This document shows positions 6,141 through 16,227 of a stretch of 36,857 nucleotides of DNA, in pieces (the stretch's first letter is position 1; each line of letters opens with the position of its first letter). Below the pieces are notes generated by a model that saw only the letters and a list, made by a program, of their open reading frames with translations, searched no databases and had not been told where the DNA came from. The stretch comes from Nitrospirales bacterium (GTDB taxonomy: Bacteria; Nitrospirota; Nitrospiria; Nitrospirales; UBA8639), in NCBI GenBank assembly GCA_007570995.1, contig RKSG01000074.1:1-36857 (forward strand), in the 5' to 3' direction. Both the position numbers and the translations under genes were made by a program.

Positions 6141-8915
6141 CTAGTACACTTTGCCTGTTCCCGGCCTGATACCAGACAGCGCACCATCTGACTTCCCGGC
6201 ATGGACAAACCGCTCGGCCTCTTCATAGACAGTGCACTGAATGGCATCGCATGTCCTGGAGTCTTTGATTTTCCGGCCGCTCTGTTCCGTCACATGGAAC
6301 ACGGCCACCATCTGGTCGAGCTGCGTCGAGATTTTGGCCACATGAATCGAGAGACCCAGCTCATACATCGTCTTGGCTATCCGGTGCAGGATGCCCTGCC
6401 GGTTGTCGGCAAACACATCAATGATGGTGAACTGATCGGACATCTCATTGTACAGGTTGACTTCCGTGCGCAGGGGCTGCAGTGGCCCCTCTCTTCTTGA
6501 CAGCACACGTTGATTCTGTGCCAGAAAATCTTCAACAGGGATGTCCCCCTTGAGCACGCTGACCAGTGCATCACCGACTTTTCGCATGCGTGCCGGCGTC
6601 GGAGGGCCTTCAAAATCAGGGTCTTTCACCAGAAACGTATCCACCACAATGCCGTCCGGTCTTGTCACAATCTGGGCGTCCAGAATACGCAGGCCTTTCG
6701 CAATCAGCACACCCGTAATTTTCATAAAGATCCCGGACGCCACGGAATCAAACGCAATGAAGGTGTATTCACACACCTGGAGTTCCGCATGAAACGTGGA
6801 CTCCACAACAGGACTGTCAGGAGTCAGGCTTTGAATGGCGGAAAGATGCACCACCATCTGATCCGTGGCCGTGCCGGCAAGATACCGCACCGGAAAGGTT
6901 TCCAACTGCCCTTTGATCCATGCACGGGACGGCAGGGCCTGTCCCGGCGACGCCGCTGCCCCGCCATCTCCCTGTTGAGCATGCGAGGTCCAGCGCGTCA
7001 GGATCTCATCGGCAAGGTGATCGAGATCAATCGTGGATGACACCTGGCCGTGGTGTCCGGAAACCCGCTGAATTGATCTGGCATACAAGTCAAGCAGCAA
7101 CGATTCTTTCCATTTCGTCAACGTGCCCGGCCCAACGGCCGCAATGTCGGCGACCGTCAGAAGCAGGAGGTGTTTTAATCGCTCCGGTGTGCCGACGTGC
7201 CTGGCAAATGTCAGCAGTACCTTTTCATCATGGTGATCCCGCCGGAAGGCCGTCCTCGCCATCAGCAGATGTTCACGGACAAGAAATTGCAGTGTGGCCG
7301 ATTCCTGCGCATCAAATTCCAGCCGGGAAGCCACGTCCCGGGCAATTGTTTGCCCGACTTCAGCGTGGTCCTCAGGCAGGCCCTTCCCCACGTCATGGAG
7401 GAGAACGGCCAGATGCAGAATGTCCTTCCGGGGAATTTCCCGATAGAGTTCCCCCAACACGCCCGGTTGCGTGCCCAGGCACTCCACTTCCCGAACGGCC
7501 AACAGACTGTGCTCGTCCACCGTATATTTGTGGTATTGATTAAACTGCATGAGCCCCCGAACACGATTGAAGGCCGGGACCAGTTTTTCCAGCACCAGCG
7601 CCTGATGCATCAAGGTCAAGGTGCCGGAGACAGACCCCGGCCCAGCCAGCAGGGCCCGAAAGCGCCGACTTACCCCCGGAGTGACAAACGTACGGTCGGG
7701 GACGTCCTGCATGTGGCAGTACATCTCCTCAAGCACCCGCCCGTCAATCTCCAGCCCCTGTGTCTGCGCAAGATGAAAGAAGCGCAGGACGTGCTCCGGA
7801 TTCTCCAGCACCGGAATGAGTGTTTCCCCCGGTATGGACAACCGGCCATCGCATACCCGAAACAGTCCGTCAATCAAAGGCGACGGCCAGTAACTTTTGA
7901 GGCGGGTCCAGAACGACACGGCGCGCGCATTCCCGATAAACCGCATCGCGCAATTATGTATCTCCGTGGTCAGACGATAATACTGCTGCATAAACTGCTC
8001 GACCGCCAGGATATGCGGGTGATCCTGGTAGCCAAACGCTTCCGCCAGGCGAACCTGTTCGTCGAACAACAAGATCTCCTGGGCCCGACCAGCCTGTAAA
8101 TGCAGATAGGCCCGTACCTTCCATAAGTACTCCCGGGCCTCAAGCAGAACCATGTATTCCTGGTAGGCCAACATGCCCAGATTGGCGATGTCCTTCAACG
8201 TGGTGGCTCGATACCGGGCCATGCCAACCCACTGGAGCAAATGGACATCGCGTAACCCCCCTTTGGTCTTCTTGATATTTGGTTCCAGGAGAAACACCGT
8301 TTTGCCAAACTTTTCATAGTCCTGCTGTCGCTCTTCAAGTTTCTCGCGGATAAACTCCTCGACGCGCCTTCCCAGCACACGCTTGGCAAACCGCTGTTGA
8401 AATTCCTGAAAGACCGACGGATTGCCGACTAAAAACCGTGATTCCATGAGTGAGGTTTTGATTTGCAAATTTTCCTCTGCATACACCATACAGTCAGCAA
8501 TGGATCGCACGCTGTGTCCCACCTGGAACCCCAGATCCCATAAATGGGTAAAGACCTGCGTTGAGAGATCTTCCACCACGGATTCGCCGCTCGTCCGATA
8601 GAGCATCATGACATCAATGTCGGAATAAGGCGCGAGTTCGCGTCGGCCATACCCGCCCACGGCCACGAGACAACAATGCTGCACCCCCCCGGCCGCACCG
8701 CCTCCCCGCCGGCTGACCACGTTGCGATATCGACAGACCAGGACTTCATCAATGAGATCCGTAAAGCCAGCAACAATTTCCGCACCGGAGACGCCATCCC
8801 GCAACCGCTGGACAATGCCCTGGCGTCGTTCTTCCAGCACCGCCTGGGCGGTGGCGGTGGTGGACAGGCCGGATGCAGACACATCCACAGACTGTTCGAC
8901 ACGAGAGGGATTCAT
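6141..8915 (-). CDS. glnD: Bifunctional PII uridylyltransferase / uridylyl-removing enzyme
   Basis: GlnD senses glutamine and uridylylates or deuridylylates PII proteins. Numbering from the chosen start (924 residues), the nucleotidyltransferase motif GGYGRRELAPYSDID lies at about 87-101. The HD hydrolase motif LLHDVGKG lies near 506-513. Two ACT domains follow at about 735-924, the second with the classic DNRQGILHRIA. All catalytic parts are present. A longer reading from 9020 would overlap nadE by 74 bp, so I chose the ATG at 8915, 31 bp after nadE. The gene closes the long leftward run that also contains rpoN. Confidence 0.93.
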   Translation of the reverse strand: MNPSRVEQSVDVSASGLSTTATAQAVLEERRQGIVQRLRDGVSGAEIVAGFTDLIDEVLVCRYRNVVSRRGGGAAGGVQHCCLVAVGGYGRRELAPYSDIDVMMLYRTSGESVVEDLSTQVFTHLWDLGFQVGHSVRSIADCMVYAEENLQIKTSLMESRFLVGNPSVFQEFQQRFAKRVLGRRVEEFIREKLEERQQDYEKFGKTVFLLEPNIKKTKGGLRDVHLLQWVGMARYRATTLKDIANLGMLAYQEYMVLLEAREYLWKVRAYLHLQAGRAQEILLFDEQVRLAEAFGYQDHPHILAVEQFMQQYYRLTTEIHNCAMRFIGNARAVSFWTRLKSYWPSPLIDGLFRVCDGRLSIPGETLIPVLENPEHVLRFFHLAQTQGLEIDGRVLEEMYCHMQDVPDRTFVTPGVSRRFRALLAGPGSVSGTLTLMHQALVLEKLVPAFNRVRGLMQFNQYHKYTVDEHSLLAVREVECLGTQPGVLGELYREIPRKDILHLAVLLHDVGKGLPEDHAEVGQTIARDVASRLEFDAQESATLQFLVREHLLMARTAFRRDHHDEKVLLTFARHVGTPERLKHLLLLTVADIAAVGPGTLTKWKESLLLDLYARSIQRVSGHHGQVSSTIDLDHLADEILTRWTSHAQQGDGGAAASPGQALPSRAWIKGQLETFPVRYLAGTATDQMVVHLSAIQSLTPDSPVVESTFHAELQVCEYTFIAFDSVASGIFMKITGVLIAKGLRILDAQIVTRPDGIVVDTFLVKDPDFEGPPTPARMRKVGDALVSVLKGDIPVEDFLAQNQRVLSRREGPLQPLRTEVNLYNEMSDQFTIIDVFADNRQGILHRIAKTMYELGLSIHVAKISTQLDQMVAVFHVTEQSGRKIKDSRTCDAIQCTVYEEAERFVHAGKSDGALSGIRPGTGKVY

Positions 8916-8946
8916 ACAGGCCCTGCTGGTGAAGGTGAAGTGGCGT

Positions 8947-10731
8947 TCATGTGACGTACCGGTTCGTGATCGGCATGCGGCGATCTTTTCCCAGATTCCT
9001 TTGTGTGATCTTGATCCCAATCGGTGCCTGACGGCGTTTATATTCGCTGCGATCCACCATGGTCATCACGTGCCTGACGATCCGGGCCGGGAATCCCATG
9101 CCGACGATGTCCTGAAGGGAGCGATCCTGTTCGACATACGCTTCGATAACAGGATCAAGGATGTCGTAGGGTGGCAGGACGTCCTGATCCGTCTGATTGG
9201 GCTTGAGTTCAGCCGACGGCGCCCGGTCGAGCATCCGTTGAGGGATCACAACCACCCCATAGTCGTGAACGGCTTTGCGGTTCCGGTAACGTGCCAGCTC
9301 ATAGACCATGGTCTTCGACACATCCTGAATCACGGCCAGCCCCCCCGCCATGTCCCCGTACAATGTCGCATAGCCTGTGCTCATTTCGCTTTTGTTGCCG
9401 GTCGTCAAAACCAAATGGCCAAATTTGTTGGAAAGGAGCATCGCCATGGTTCCGCGAATGCGCGCTTGCAGATTTTCTTCCGCGGCATCGGGCGCACGCT
9501 GCCCAAACAGAGACGAGACACTTCGCAGGTAGTGTTTCCATATGCCCGTGATCGGAATGGTCCATAAAGGGACGTTCAGCCCCTTCGTCAACGCACGGGC
9601 ATCAACACGGCTCTCCTTTGAGGTAAAAGGCGAGGGCATGAACAGCCCCGTCACACGGTCCTGGCCAAGGGCATCGGTGGCGATCACGGTGGTCAGGGCC
9701 GAGTCAATGCCTCCGCTGATACCGATCAACACGCGTTGAAACCCGTTTTTCCTGACATAATCGCGTACCCCCGTCACCAGGGCCAGGTAGACTTCCTCGA
9801 TATCGCTCAGGGCGGCAGGAGCATGGACGGGCAGGAGGGATTTCGGCTTCTGTTGTTGAACGGGCGTCAGGGACACTCGCCTGACGGGATACCGTGGCGA
9901 GGGCGTCTTCCGTCGCGTGGCAGAGCGTGTTGCCCGCGGCCCATCGAACGACACATCAGCCACGATCAATTCTTCTTCGAAAGCCCTGGCACGGGCGATG
10001 ACCGATCCCCTGCGATCAACGATCATGCTGTTGCCGTCAAAGACGACCTCGTCCTGCCCGCCAACCATGTTCGTATAACTCACGACCACGCCGTTCTCTC
10101 GAGCGCGTTGCGCCAGGATGCGCGCGCGCGTTCGTGTTTTGCCGATGTGATAGGGCGAGGCATTGATGTTCAGAATAAGCTGAGCACGGCCGATGGCCGC
10201 CTGTGCACGGGCAGGCCCGTCGGCATACCAGATGTCCTCACAGATATTCACGCCAAACCGTATCCCCTGGACCTCACAGACCAACGCCGTGCGGCCCGGC
10301 GAAAAATACCGGCTCTCGTCAAAGACGCCGTAATCCGGCAGGAAGATTTTCTGGCAGGTCGCCACGAGGTGTCGGTCATGAATCACGGCCGCTGCATTAA
10401 ACACCCGTCGCGTCCCGGATGGAACAATAACGGGCGTGGCACCTCGCCCCTGCCGGGCTATCCCTTCCTCAAGGTAGCCGACGACGACGGTCAGACCACG
10501 ACAGTGCCTGGTGAACCGTTTCAGTGCATCACGGGTGGCCTGGAGAAAATTCGCCCGCAGGACCAGATCTTCGGGAGGATAGCCCGTGATGGCTAACTCC
10601 GGAAACACCACAAGCACGGCTCCAGCCTGCCGCGCCCGTTTCACCCATGTGATCATCGCGTGCACATTCCCGTCCACATCCCCGACGACAGGGTTCATCT
10701 GAATCATGGCAATGCGGCAGGTCTTCGTCAC
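8947..10731 (-). CDS. nadE: Glutamine-dependent NAD+ synthetase
   Basis: The enzyme converts nicotinate adenine dinucleotide to NAD+ using ATP and glutamine-derived ammonia. The 594 residues comprise an N-terminal nitrilase-type glutaminase with the triad Glu45 (VVFPELAITGYPPEDL), Lys128 (KIFLPDYGVFDE) and Cys164 (NICEDIWY). A linker leads to the synthetase domain with the PP-loop SGGIDSA (339-345). GTG start at 10731 is supported by GAGGAGGGA about six bases upstream. It follows the ANTAR regulator by 37 bp. Confidence 0.94.
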   Translation of the reverse strand: MTKTCRIAMIQMNPVVGDVDGNVHAMITWVKRARQAGAVLVVFPELAITGYPPEDLVLRANFLQATRDALKRFTRHCRGLTVVVGYLEEGIARQGRGATPVIVPSGTRRVFNAAAVIHDRHLVATCQKIFLPDYGVFDESRYFSPGRTALVCEVQGIRFGVNICEDIWYADGPARAQAAIGRAQLILNINASPYHIGKTRTRARILAQRARENGVVVSYTNMVGGQDEVVFDGNSMIVDRRGSVIARARAFEEELIVADVSFDGPRATRSATRRKTPSPRYPVRRVSLTPVQQQKPKSLLPVHAPAALSDIEEVYLALVTGVRDYVRKNGFQRVLIGISGGIDSALTTVIATDALGQDRVTGLFMPSPFTSKESRVDARALTKGLNVPLWTIPITGIWKHYLRSVSSLFGQRAPDAAEENLQARIRGTMAMLLSNKFGHLVLTTGNKSEMSTGYATLYGDMAGGLAVIQDVSKTMVYELARYRNRKAVHDYGVVVIPQRMLDRAPSAELKPNQTDQDVLPPYDILDPVIEAYVEQDRSLQDIVGMGFPARIVRHVMTMVDRSEYKRRQAPIGIKITQRNLGKDRRMPITNRYVT

Positions 10732-10768
10732 ACCAGTCCCTCCTCTTTGCCGACAGGAACACGCAGGA

Positions 10769-12094
10769 TCACACGCGACGCGGCCTGCTCACGCCAGGGG
10801 CCGGGGGGCGGCCTTCCAACTCCGCGGCCAGAATAATGGCCTCGGCAATTTCCCTCATGGACTTTCGCATGTTCATGCTTTGACACTGCATGACCCGGAA
10901 GGCGTCAGCTTCCGACAAGGTGCGCGAGTGCATGAGATAGCCTTTGGCGCGTTCAACGAGTTTTCTCACGGTTAAGGCTTCCTTCATTTCAAAGGACTGT
11001 TCCATGAGACGAGTATTTTCAATGGCCACGGCCGCCTGGTTCGCAATGGTTTGCATGATCTTGATTTCCTTGTCATCAAACGTGTGCACCGTGGACGTGT
11101 AGGTATTGATGACGCCAATGACCTTGTCCTTGACCATCATGGGCACCGAGAGTAACGAGCACAACGACTCCCGTTTGGCCAAATCCTGGTAGAAAAATTC
11201 TTTCTCTTTCTTCACGTTCGGAACGTACACCGGACGTTGTTCTTTCACAGCACGTCCACTGACACTCTGCCCGATACGTAACGGAGGTTTGCGGCAGTAG
11301 GCTTCGCTCAAACTTTGCGTCGCCGCAATACGCAATGTGCCTTTCTCATCATCCACCAGCATCAGGGAGCAGATTTTCGAATCCAGCATCTGCGCGGTCG
11401 TCGTGACAATCAGGCGGAGGACATCATCGATCATCCGGCTGGACGCCACGGACTCAGACACTTGAGACAGCGTATCGAGTTGTAACGCCTGCCGCCTCAT
11501 GGCTTCATACAACCGGGCGTTTTCAATGGCCCCCCCGACCTGATTCGCAATTGTCGACAACAGAGCCAGTTCGGCATCCTGGTAACGCCTCGCCCGTTTG
11601 TGTTGCACATTGATGACCCCGATGACGTCGCCTTTCGTCACAACAGGAATCGAGACAAACGCCTGGTACCGGTCTTCAGGCAACGTGTGAAAAAATTTAA
11701 ACCGGGGATCATCGCTCGCATTACGAAGAATCACCACCGGCACTTTTTCCCGTGCCACCCATCCCGTAATCCCTTCCCCCAAGCCCAGCGAGACGCGACC
11801 GATAAGCCTGGGATGAGGATTCCAGGATGCACGCAACACCAGTTCGTCCCGGTGCTCGGAGAGAAGATACAGCAGACAGGAATCGGCCTTCATCACTTTG
11901 ACGACCACTTCGACGATGTGCTTGAGAACCGATTCCAGATCGAGCGTGCTACTGATCGATTCGCTGATATGATACAGCACTTCCACTTCGCGCGTGCGCT
12001 CACGAAGAACAGACTTGATGTCCTTTGTCGCCCGCCTGGGAGGGGTGGGAAGCAAACTCATACCTTCATGCCCGAGCGAAGATCCCTGCCTCAC
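10769..12094 (-). CDS. GAF-GAF-ANTAR regulator (putative RNA-binding antiterminator)
   Basis: Two GAF sensory domains (about 35-195 and 205-362) are joined to an ANTAR domain (about 372-428) with the motif LVERAKGYLMHSRTLSEADAF and helix REIAEAII. ANTAR domains bind paired RNA hairpins and prevent premature termination; the NasR and AmiR systems regulate nitrogen-source genes. No kinase or receiver domain is present, so the signal is probably a small molecule or redox state bound by GAF. The GTG at 12094 starts seven bases after aroB ends; an ATG at 12061 is an alternative and would not affect the domains. The RNA target is not evident in this window. Confidence 0.85.
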   Translation of the reverse strand: MRQGSSLGHEGMSLLPTPPRRATKDIKSVLRERTREVEVLYHISESISSTLDLESVLKHIVEVVVKVMKADSCLLYLLSEHRDELVLRASWNPHPRLIGRVSLGLGEGITGWVAREKVPVVILRNASDDPRFKFFHTLPEDRYQAFVSIPVVTKGDVIGVINVQHKRARRYQDAELALLSTIANQVGGAIENARLYEAMRRQALQLDTLSQVSESVASSRMIDDVLRLIVTTTAQMLDSKICSLMLVDDEKGTLRIAATQSLSEAYCRKPPLRIGQSVSGRAVKEQRPVYVPNVKKEKEFFYQDLAKRESLCSLLSVPMMVKDKVIGVINTYTSTVHTFDDKEIKIMQTIANQAAVAIENTRLMEQSFEMKEALTVRKLVERAKGYLMHSRTLSEADAFRVMQCQSMNMRKSMREIAEAIILAAELEGRPPAPGVSRPRRV

Positions 12095-12100
12095 GACGCT

Positions 12101-13210
12101 TCATGGCCAGGCCTCATGACAACGCGCATACCACCGTTGCACGACCTGCCGGTTCAACGGCATCACCTTGACGCTGCCAATGGCCGTGGGCAGCACACAA
12201 TAGACGGTTCCCCGAACTACCTTCTTGTCATGACACAGGGCCTCCCATAATTTCGAAAAACTGTGGGATGGCATGCGCACGGGAAGGCCCGCGCGCTCAA
12301 TCAATGCACGTTGCCGGTTCACGACACCCCGGCTGCACAATGCTAAATGACAGGCAAGCATGGCTTCATACACCATGCCGATGGCAACGGCCTCACCGTG
12401 AAGGTGGGTCCGGTACCGGCCCAGGGATTCCAACGCATGCCCGATGGTATGCCCGTAGTTCAGGATACGACGCAACCCCGCTTCCCGTTCATCTCTGGCC
12501 ACCACGCGGGCTTTAATCTCGCAACAACGCTTGACCACTTTTTGAACATCCTCCTCCCGCATGGCGAGAAGATGGTCCAGGCGTTTCTCCAACCATGCAA
12601 AGAACCTGCTGTCGGCAATGACGCCGTATTTAATCACTTCAGCAACTCCCGCCCGCCATTCCCGTCCGGGCAGGGTGTGGAAGGCGCGGGTGTCGGACAG
12701 CACACGTGCAGGCTGGTAATACGCACCAATCAAATTCTTTCCCCGGGGATGGTTGACCCCGGTTTTCCCGCCCACACTGGAATCCACCTGGGCCACCAGC
12801 GTTGTGGGCACCTGAATAAACGGAATGCCACGAAGATACATGGACGCCGCGAATCCCGTGAGATCCCCAATGACCCCTCCCCCCAGAGCCACCAGGACCG
12901 ACTGACGTTCAAATCGATGCTTGACCAGGGCATCGAGGACATACGACACCCACCGAAGCGTTTTGGCTGACTCGCCATCAGGAATGCAGATCATGTGACA
13001 GGTGAAGCCGGCCTGCACAATCGCCTTGCTGACCGATGCCCCGTAGAAACGTTGCACCGTCCGATTGGTCACGATCCCGACGTGCCCGGAACAGTCCAAC
13101 GATTGTAAATGGCGACCAATCTGCTGCATACCACCTCGGCCAATCACGACATCATAGCGTCGCCTGCCCAGACCAACGGTGATGGTGTGCGGTGTATGGC
13201 GTTGACTCAT
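12101..13210 (-). CDS. aroB: 3-dehydroquinate synthase
   Basis: AroB makes 3-dehydroquinate from DAHP, the second shikimate-pathway step, using NAD+ and a divalent metal. The 369 residues show IPDGESAKT, the nucleotide-binding GGGVIGDLTGF, VDSSVGGKTGVNHP and the metal-binding RILNYGHTIGHALE. Length is normal. It lies 90 bp downstream of aroC and nearly touches the ANTAR regulator. No shikimate kinase gene is next to it. Confidence 0.95.
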   Translation of the reverse strand: MSQRHTPHTITVGLGRRRYDVVIGRGGMQQIGRHLQSLDCSGHVGIVTNRTVQRFYGASVSKAIVQAGFTCHMICIPDGESAKTLRWVSYVLDALVKHRFERQSVLVALGGGVIGDLTGFAASMYLRGIPFIQVPTTLVAQVDSSVGGKTGVNHPRGKNLIGAYYQPARVLSDTRAFHTLPGREWRAGVAEVIKYGVIADSRFFAWLEKRLDHLLAMREEDVQKVVKRCCEIKARVVARDEREAGLRRILNYGHTIGHALESLGRYRTHLHGEAVAIGMVYEAMLACHLALCSRGVVNRQRALIERAGLPVRMPSHSFSKLWEALCHDKKVVRGTVYCVLPTAIGSVKVMPLNRQVVQRWYARCHEAWP

Positions 13211-13299
13211 GATGAATCCTGTCCCGAACGTGTCTGCCTGGTCACCGAAACCTGTTCACCGTCCTGACTGCAGGGACGGGACAACCAGACAACGGAGGC

Positions 13300-14460
13300 C
13301 TAAAAATTCTCCACGTATTCCTGGTACGCATCGAAATTGCGTTTCATTTCCTCCAGAGTATCTCCACCGAATTTTTCCAGCATGGCATTGGCCATTTCAT
13401 AGGCGATGACGGCCTCCCCCACGACGCCGGCGGCGGGAACCGTACAGATATCCGAACGTTCCACCGTGGCTTCAAAGGGTTCCTTTGTCTGGATATCCAC
13501 ACTCGGCTTGGGCTGGTACAACGTGGCAATGGGTTTCATGGCCACCCGCACGACAATGGGTTGCCCATTCGTGATGCCGCCCTCCAATCCCCCTGCGTGA
13601 TTGGTCTTGCGCAGAAATCCCGGTTTTGACCCGCTGGGATAAATGTTGTCGTGCACTTCAGAGCCTAACCGACGAGCCGACTCAAATCCCATGCCAATTT
13701 CCACACCTTTCATCGCCTGAATACTCATCGCCGCCATGGCAAGTCGTGCACTTAAACGCCGATCCCACTGCACGTAACTTCCCAACCCAATGGGAGGATT
13801 GATCACCACAACCTCGAAGATCCCGCCTAATGAGTCGCCGTTCCGTTTCGCCGAGCGGATGTGCTCGATCATCTTTTCACTGAACTCCGGATCGGGGCAC
13901 CGGACTGAAGACCGCTCAGCACGGTCACAGGCTGCTTCATGATCGTCGACCGGCGGGGCTGCCACCGATCCAATGCGGGTGGTATAACTGACCACCCGCA
14001 TGTCAAATTGCGATAACAGCGCTTTGGCCACAGCCCCCACCGCCACCCGGATTGCCGTCTCGCGCGCACTCGCCTTTTCAAGCACGTTGCGAATGTCCCG
14101 GTGTCCATATTTAATCGCCCCGACCAGATCGGCGTGACCTGGCCGTGGACGCGTCACGACCCGTTCCTGCGACGGCGGGCCAGGCTCAACAGCCATAACG
14201 TGCTTCCAGTTTTCCCAGTCCCGATTGCCAATCAATAAGCCTACAGGATTGCCTAAGGCCTTCCCGTTGCGGACGCCACAGTAGAATTCAACCTGATCCT
14301 TTTCAATGCGCATTCGTCCTCCACGGCCGTACCCCCCCTGCCTTCTCGATAAATCGCCATTGATGACGTCCGCCGTAAGAGGAAGTCCGGCAGGGAGTCC
14401 TTCCACAACCGCCATTAACCCTCGACCATGAGACTCACCGGCATTCAAATAACGTAACAT
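13300..14460 (-). CDS. aroC: Chorismate synthase
   Basis: AroC performs the last common step of aromatic biosynthesis, EPSP to chorismate, with reduced FMN. The 386-residue sequence carries the signature GESHGRGL near the N-terminus, RRQGGYGRGGRM, and RPGHADLVGAIKYGHRDIRN. GAAGGTG lies about six bases before the ATG at 14460. It follows pilP by 62 bp, so it may share the pil transcript. Confidence 0.95.
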   Translation of the reverse strand: MLRYLNAGESHGRGLMAVVEGLPAGLPLTADVINGDLSRRQGGYGRGGRMRIEKDQVEFYCGVRNGKALGNPVGLLIGNRDWENWKHVMAVEPGPPSQERVVTRPRPGHADLVGAIKYGHRDIRNVLEKASARETAIRVAVGAVAKALLSQFDMRVVSYTTRIGSVAAPPVDDHEAACDRAERSSVRCPDPEFSEKMIEHIRSAKRNGDSLGGIFEVVVINPPIGLGSYVQWDRRLSARLAMAAMSIQAMKGVEIGMGFESARRLGSEVHDNIYPSGSKPGFLRKTNHAGGLEGGITNGQPIVVRVAMKPIATLYQPKPSVDIQTKEPFEATVERSDICTVPAAGVVGEAVIAYEMANAMLEKFGGDTLEEMKRNFDAYQEYVENF

Positions 14461-14522
14461 CGTGCACCTTCACCCGACACCGCAAACCCGTTAGCCTGTC
14501 CGTCGATCTTCCGAGGACAGGA

Positions 14523-15047
14523 TCATTCGACCGGGAGGTCGTTCACCATTCCCTGCTCCCTGTCCAGAAAATACGTCCTGTCCGATTGAGACGGAGACTC
14601 CCCCGTGCCCTCCAACGCCGAAAGCGTTACCCCGTGATCCGTGATGCGGGTGACGACCTGTGAAGACGCCGCAATCACCTCGCCGGTACTGACGATGCGT
14701 CGCTCCCCATTCTCAAATTCCAGAAGAGCCCAACGCCCCCAAGGAGAGGACACGATGCCTTTCACCAGCACGTGTTGACGGTCAGCGGCCTGTTTCGGCA
14801 CGGGAGAATGGAACGCGTCCCGGACAACGGGCTTCGGCACGAAAGGATCCCGATAGCGGTCGGCACGATACCTCCACGCGGGATCTGTCTCGTTCAATGG
14901 TGCACGTGGCACCAACGAATCTCCGGTCACGTCATGTTGCTCCGCAGCCACGTGGCGTGAGGCAAACCAGGGATATTCCCAACACACCAACGCAACCATC
15001 ACGGCGACCAATGACACACGGGCAGACATCCGGAGGATCGTCGCCAT
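14523..15047 (-). CDS. pilP: Type IV pilus assembly protein PilP-like
   Basis: The 174-residue product has an N-terminal hydrophobic leader (about 7-34), then the PilP-like pattern YRADRYRDPFVP (about 60-71). A small beta-rich domain with VKGIVSSPWGRWALLEFENGERRIV follows. PilP links the inner-membrane PilNO complex to the PilQ secretin. Its leader contains ALVC without a small residue before the Cys, so lipoprotein processing is doubtful. It starts four bases after pilO ends. pilQ does not follow, which is unusual. Confidence 0.75.
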   Translation of the reverse strand: MATILRMSARVSLVAVMVALVCWEYPWFASRHVAAEQHDVTGDSLVPRAPLNETDPAWRYRADRYRDPFVPKPVVRDAFHSPVPKQAADRQHVLVKGIVSSPWGRWALLEFENGERRIVSTGEVIAASSQVVTRITDHGVTLSALEGTGESPSQSDRTYFLDREQGMVNDLPVE

Positions 15048-15050
15048 CCT

Positions 15051-15674
15051 TCAGCCTGTCACCCAACCAGGAACCCGTTGCCCGGTCCAGGCAGACGTGG
15101 TCGCCTGGAATCCGGTCAGTTCAAAGGAGGCATGGATGTCGCTCGGTGAGTCCTCCGCTCCGTCCTGCCGGATTTGATAATCCATTGACTGCACAATCAA
15201 CGCTTTCGGCAGCGTGCGCAGCGCTTCAAGAAAGTGCGCCAGGGCATGATACCGCCCCTCCGCCTCAAGCCGAAGCGAGACCTGGCTCAACTGTGCAACT
15301 GGTATCACCGTGGGGTTCCCAGGCTGCCAGGATGTTAGCGTCACACCAGCCGATTGCGCCATGCCAACGATGTCCGGTAACAGGTGATCGACAAGGACAT
15401 GAATCCCCAACAACTTTTTCTGGGCCTCGACGCGTGAGGAGAGGACGTCCAGTTCATTGTTGAGACGCTCCACGAGATCGCGATGTTGCTCCATCTCCGC
15501 CAGCCGATGGTCCAGATCGTGCAGGGTCTGTTGAAACGCCTGGGTGCGTTGACGCTGAGGAGCAATAACGAATTGGAACACGATGAGGGATATCAGTACC
15601 GCTGCAAGCAGGAGGAGGGTGAGTCTGGAGGCCAGACCCATGTCATCCATCCAACCGGGCAGGCTGTCAACCAT
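15051..15674 (-). CDS. pilO: Type IV pilus assembly protein PilO
   Basis: The 207-residue bitopic protein has one transmembrane helix (about 17-38), a coiled coil (about 42-85) and a C-terminal ferredoxin-like domain ending in strands around LIVQSMDYQI. PilO pairs with PilN on the periplasmic side and aligns the pilus machine. Its start overlaps the pilN end by eight bases, indicating translational coupling. Confidence 0.85.
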   Translation of the reverse strand: MVDSLPGWMDDMGLASRLTLLLLAAVLISLIVFQFVIAPQRQRTQAFQQTLHDLDHRLAEMEQHRDLVERLNNELDVLSSRVEAQKKLLGIHVLVDHLLPDIVGMAQSAGVTLTSWQPGNPTVIPVAQLSQVSLRLEAEGRYHALAHFLEALRTLPKALIVQSMDYQIRQDGAEDSPSDIHASFELTGFQATTSAWTGQRVPGWVTG

Positions 15675-16227
15675 GATCCCCCTCGTCCATGAAGACGTTC
15701 ATCGAAAACAGAAAGAGCTCCGGTTGTGACACGTGGGCCCGAATCTCAAACACGTCAACCTGACCAAGCATGTCGGTGTGTTCCAAATTCTTCGCAAGTT
15801 CCCAAATGCCTTCATGGGCACGAGCGACACCGGATAACGTGACTTTCTTATCCGTGGCCTGCATCTGGCGCAACCACACATCCAACGGATCAACGACCTG
15901 ACTGATCACTGACAACAGTCGAACGGGCCTGTCAAGACCCCGCGTCAGCGCATCGAGTGTTTTGTGTTCAGCAGCCATGGCATCACGTTGTTCCTGCAAT
16001 GTCAGCGCCAGGTTCTGCTGTTGCACCATCAACGCAAGACGCCCCCGCTTGTCCTGTATTTCCTGTTCAAGCCGTTCGATAGTTTGACTCTCGCCAACGG
16101 CAACCCATCCCCACCCCGCGACGACCACTGCCAGGACACAGACCACAACGAGCACGGCCGATCTGGAACGACGACGATCCTGTCGGGCAGATCGCCGCTG
16201 GTTGTTCAGTAAGTTAATGCTCACCAT
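15667..16227 (-). CDS. pilN: Type IV pilus assembly protein PilN
   Basis: The 186-residue protein starts MVSINLLNNQRR, the conserved cytoplasmic INLL motif that docks into the PilM groove. A transmembrane helix (about 23-43), a coiled coil (48-85) and a ferredoxin-like periplasmic domain follow. The start overlaps pilM by 14 bases. Confidence 0.87.
   Translation of the reverse strand: MVSINLLNNQRRSARQDRRRSRSAVLVVVCVLAVVVAGWGWVAVGESQTIERLEQEIQDKRGRLALMVQQQNLALTLQEQRDAMAAEHKTLDALTRGLDRPVRLLSVISQVVDPLDVWLRQMQATDKKVTLSGVARAHEGIWELAKNLEHTDMLGQVDVFEIRAHVSQPELFLFSMNVFMDEGDHG

Noticed and set aside
8916-9020. Extended glnD start at 9020
   Set aside because: It would overlap nadE by 74 bp and adds a sequence unlike the GlnD family; the ATG at 8915 fits better.
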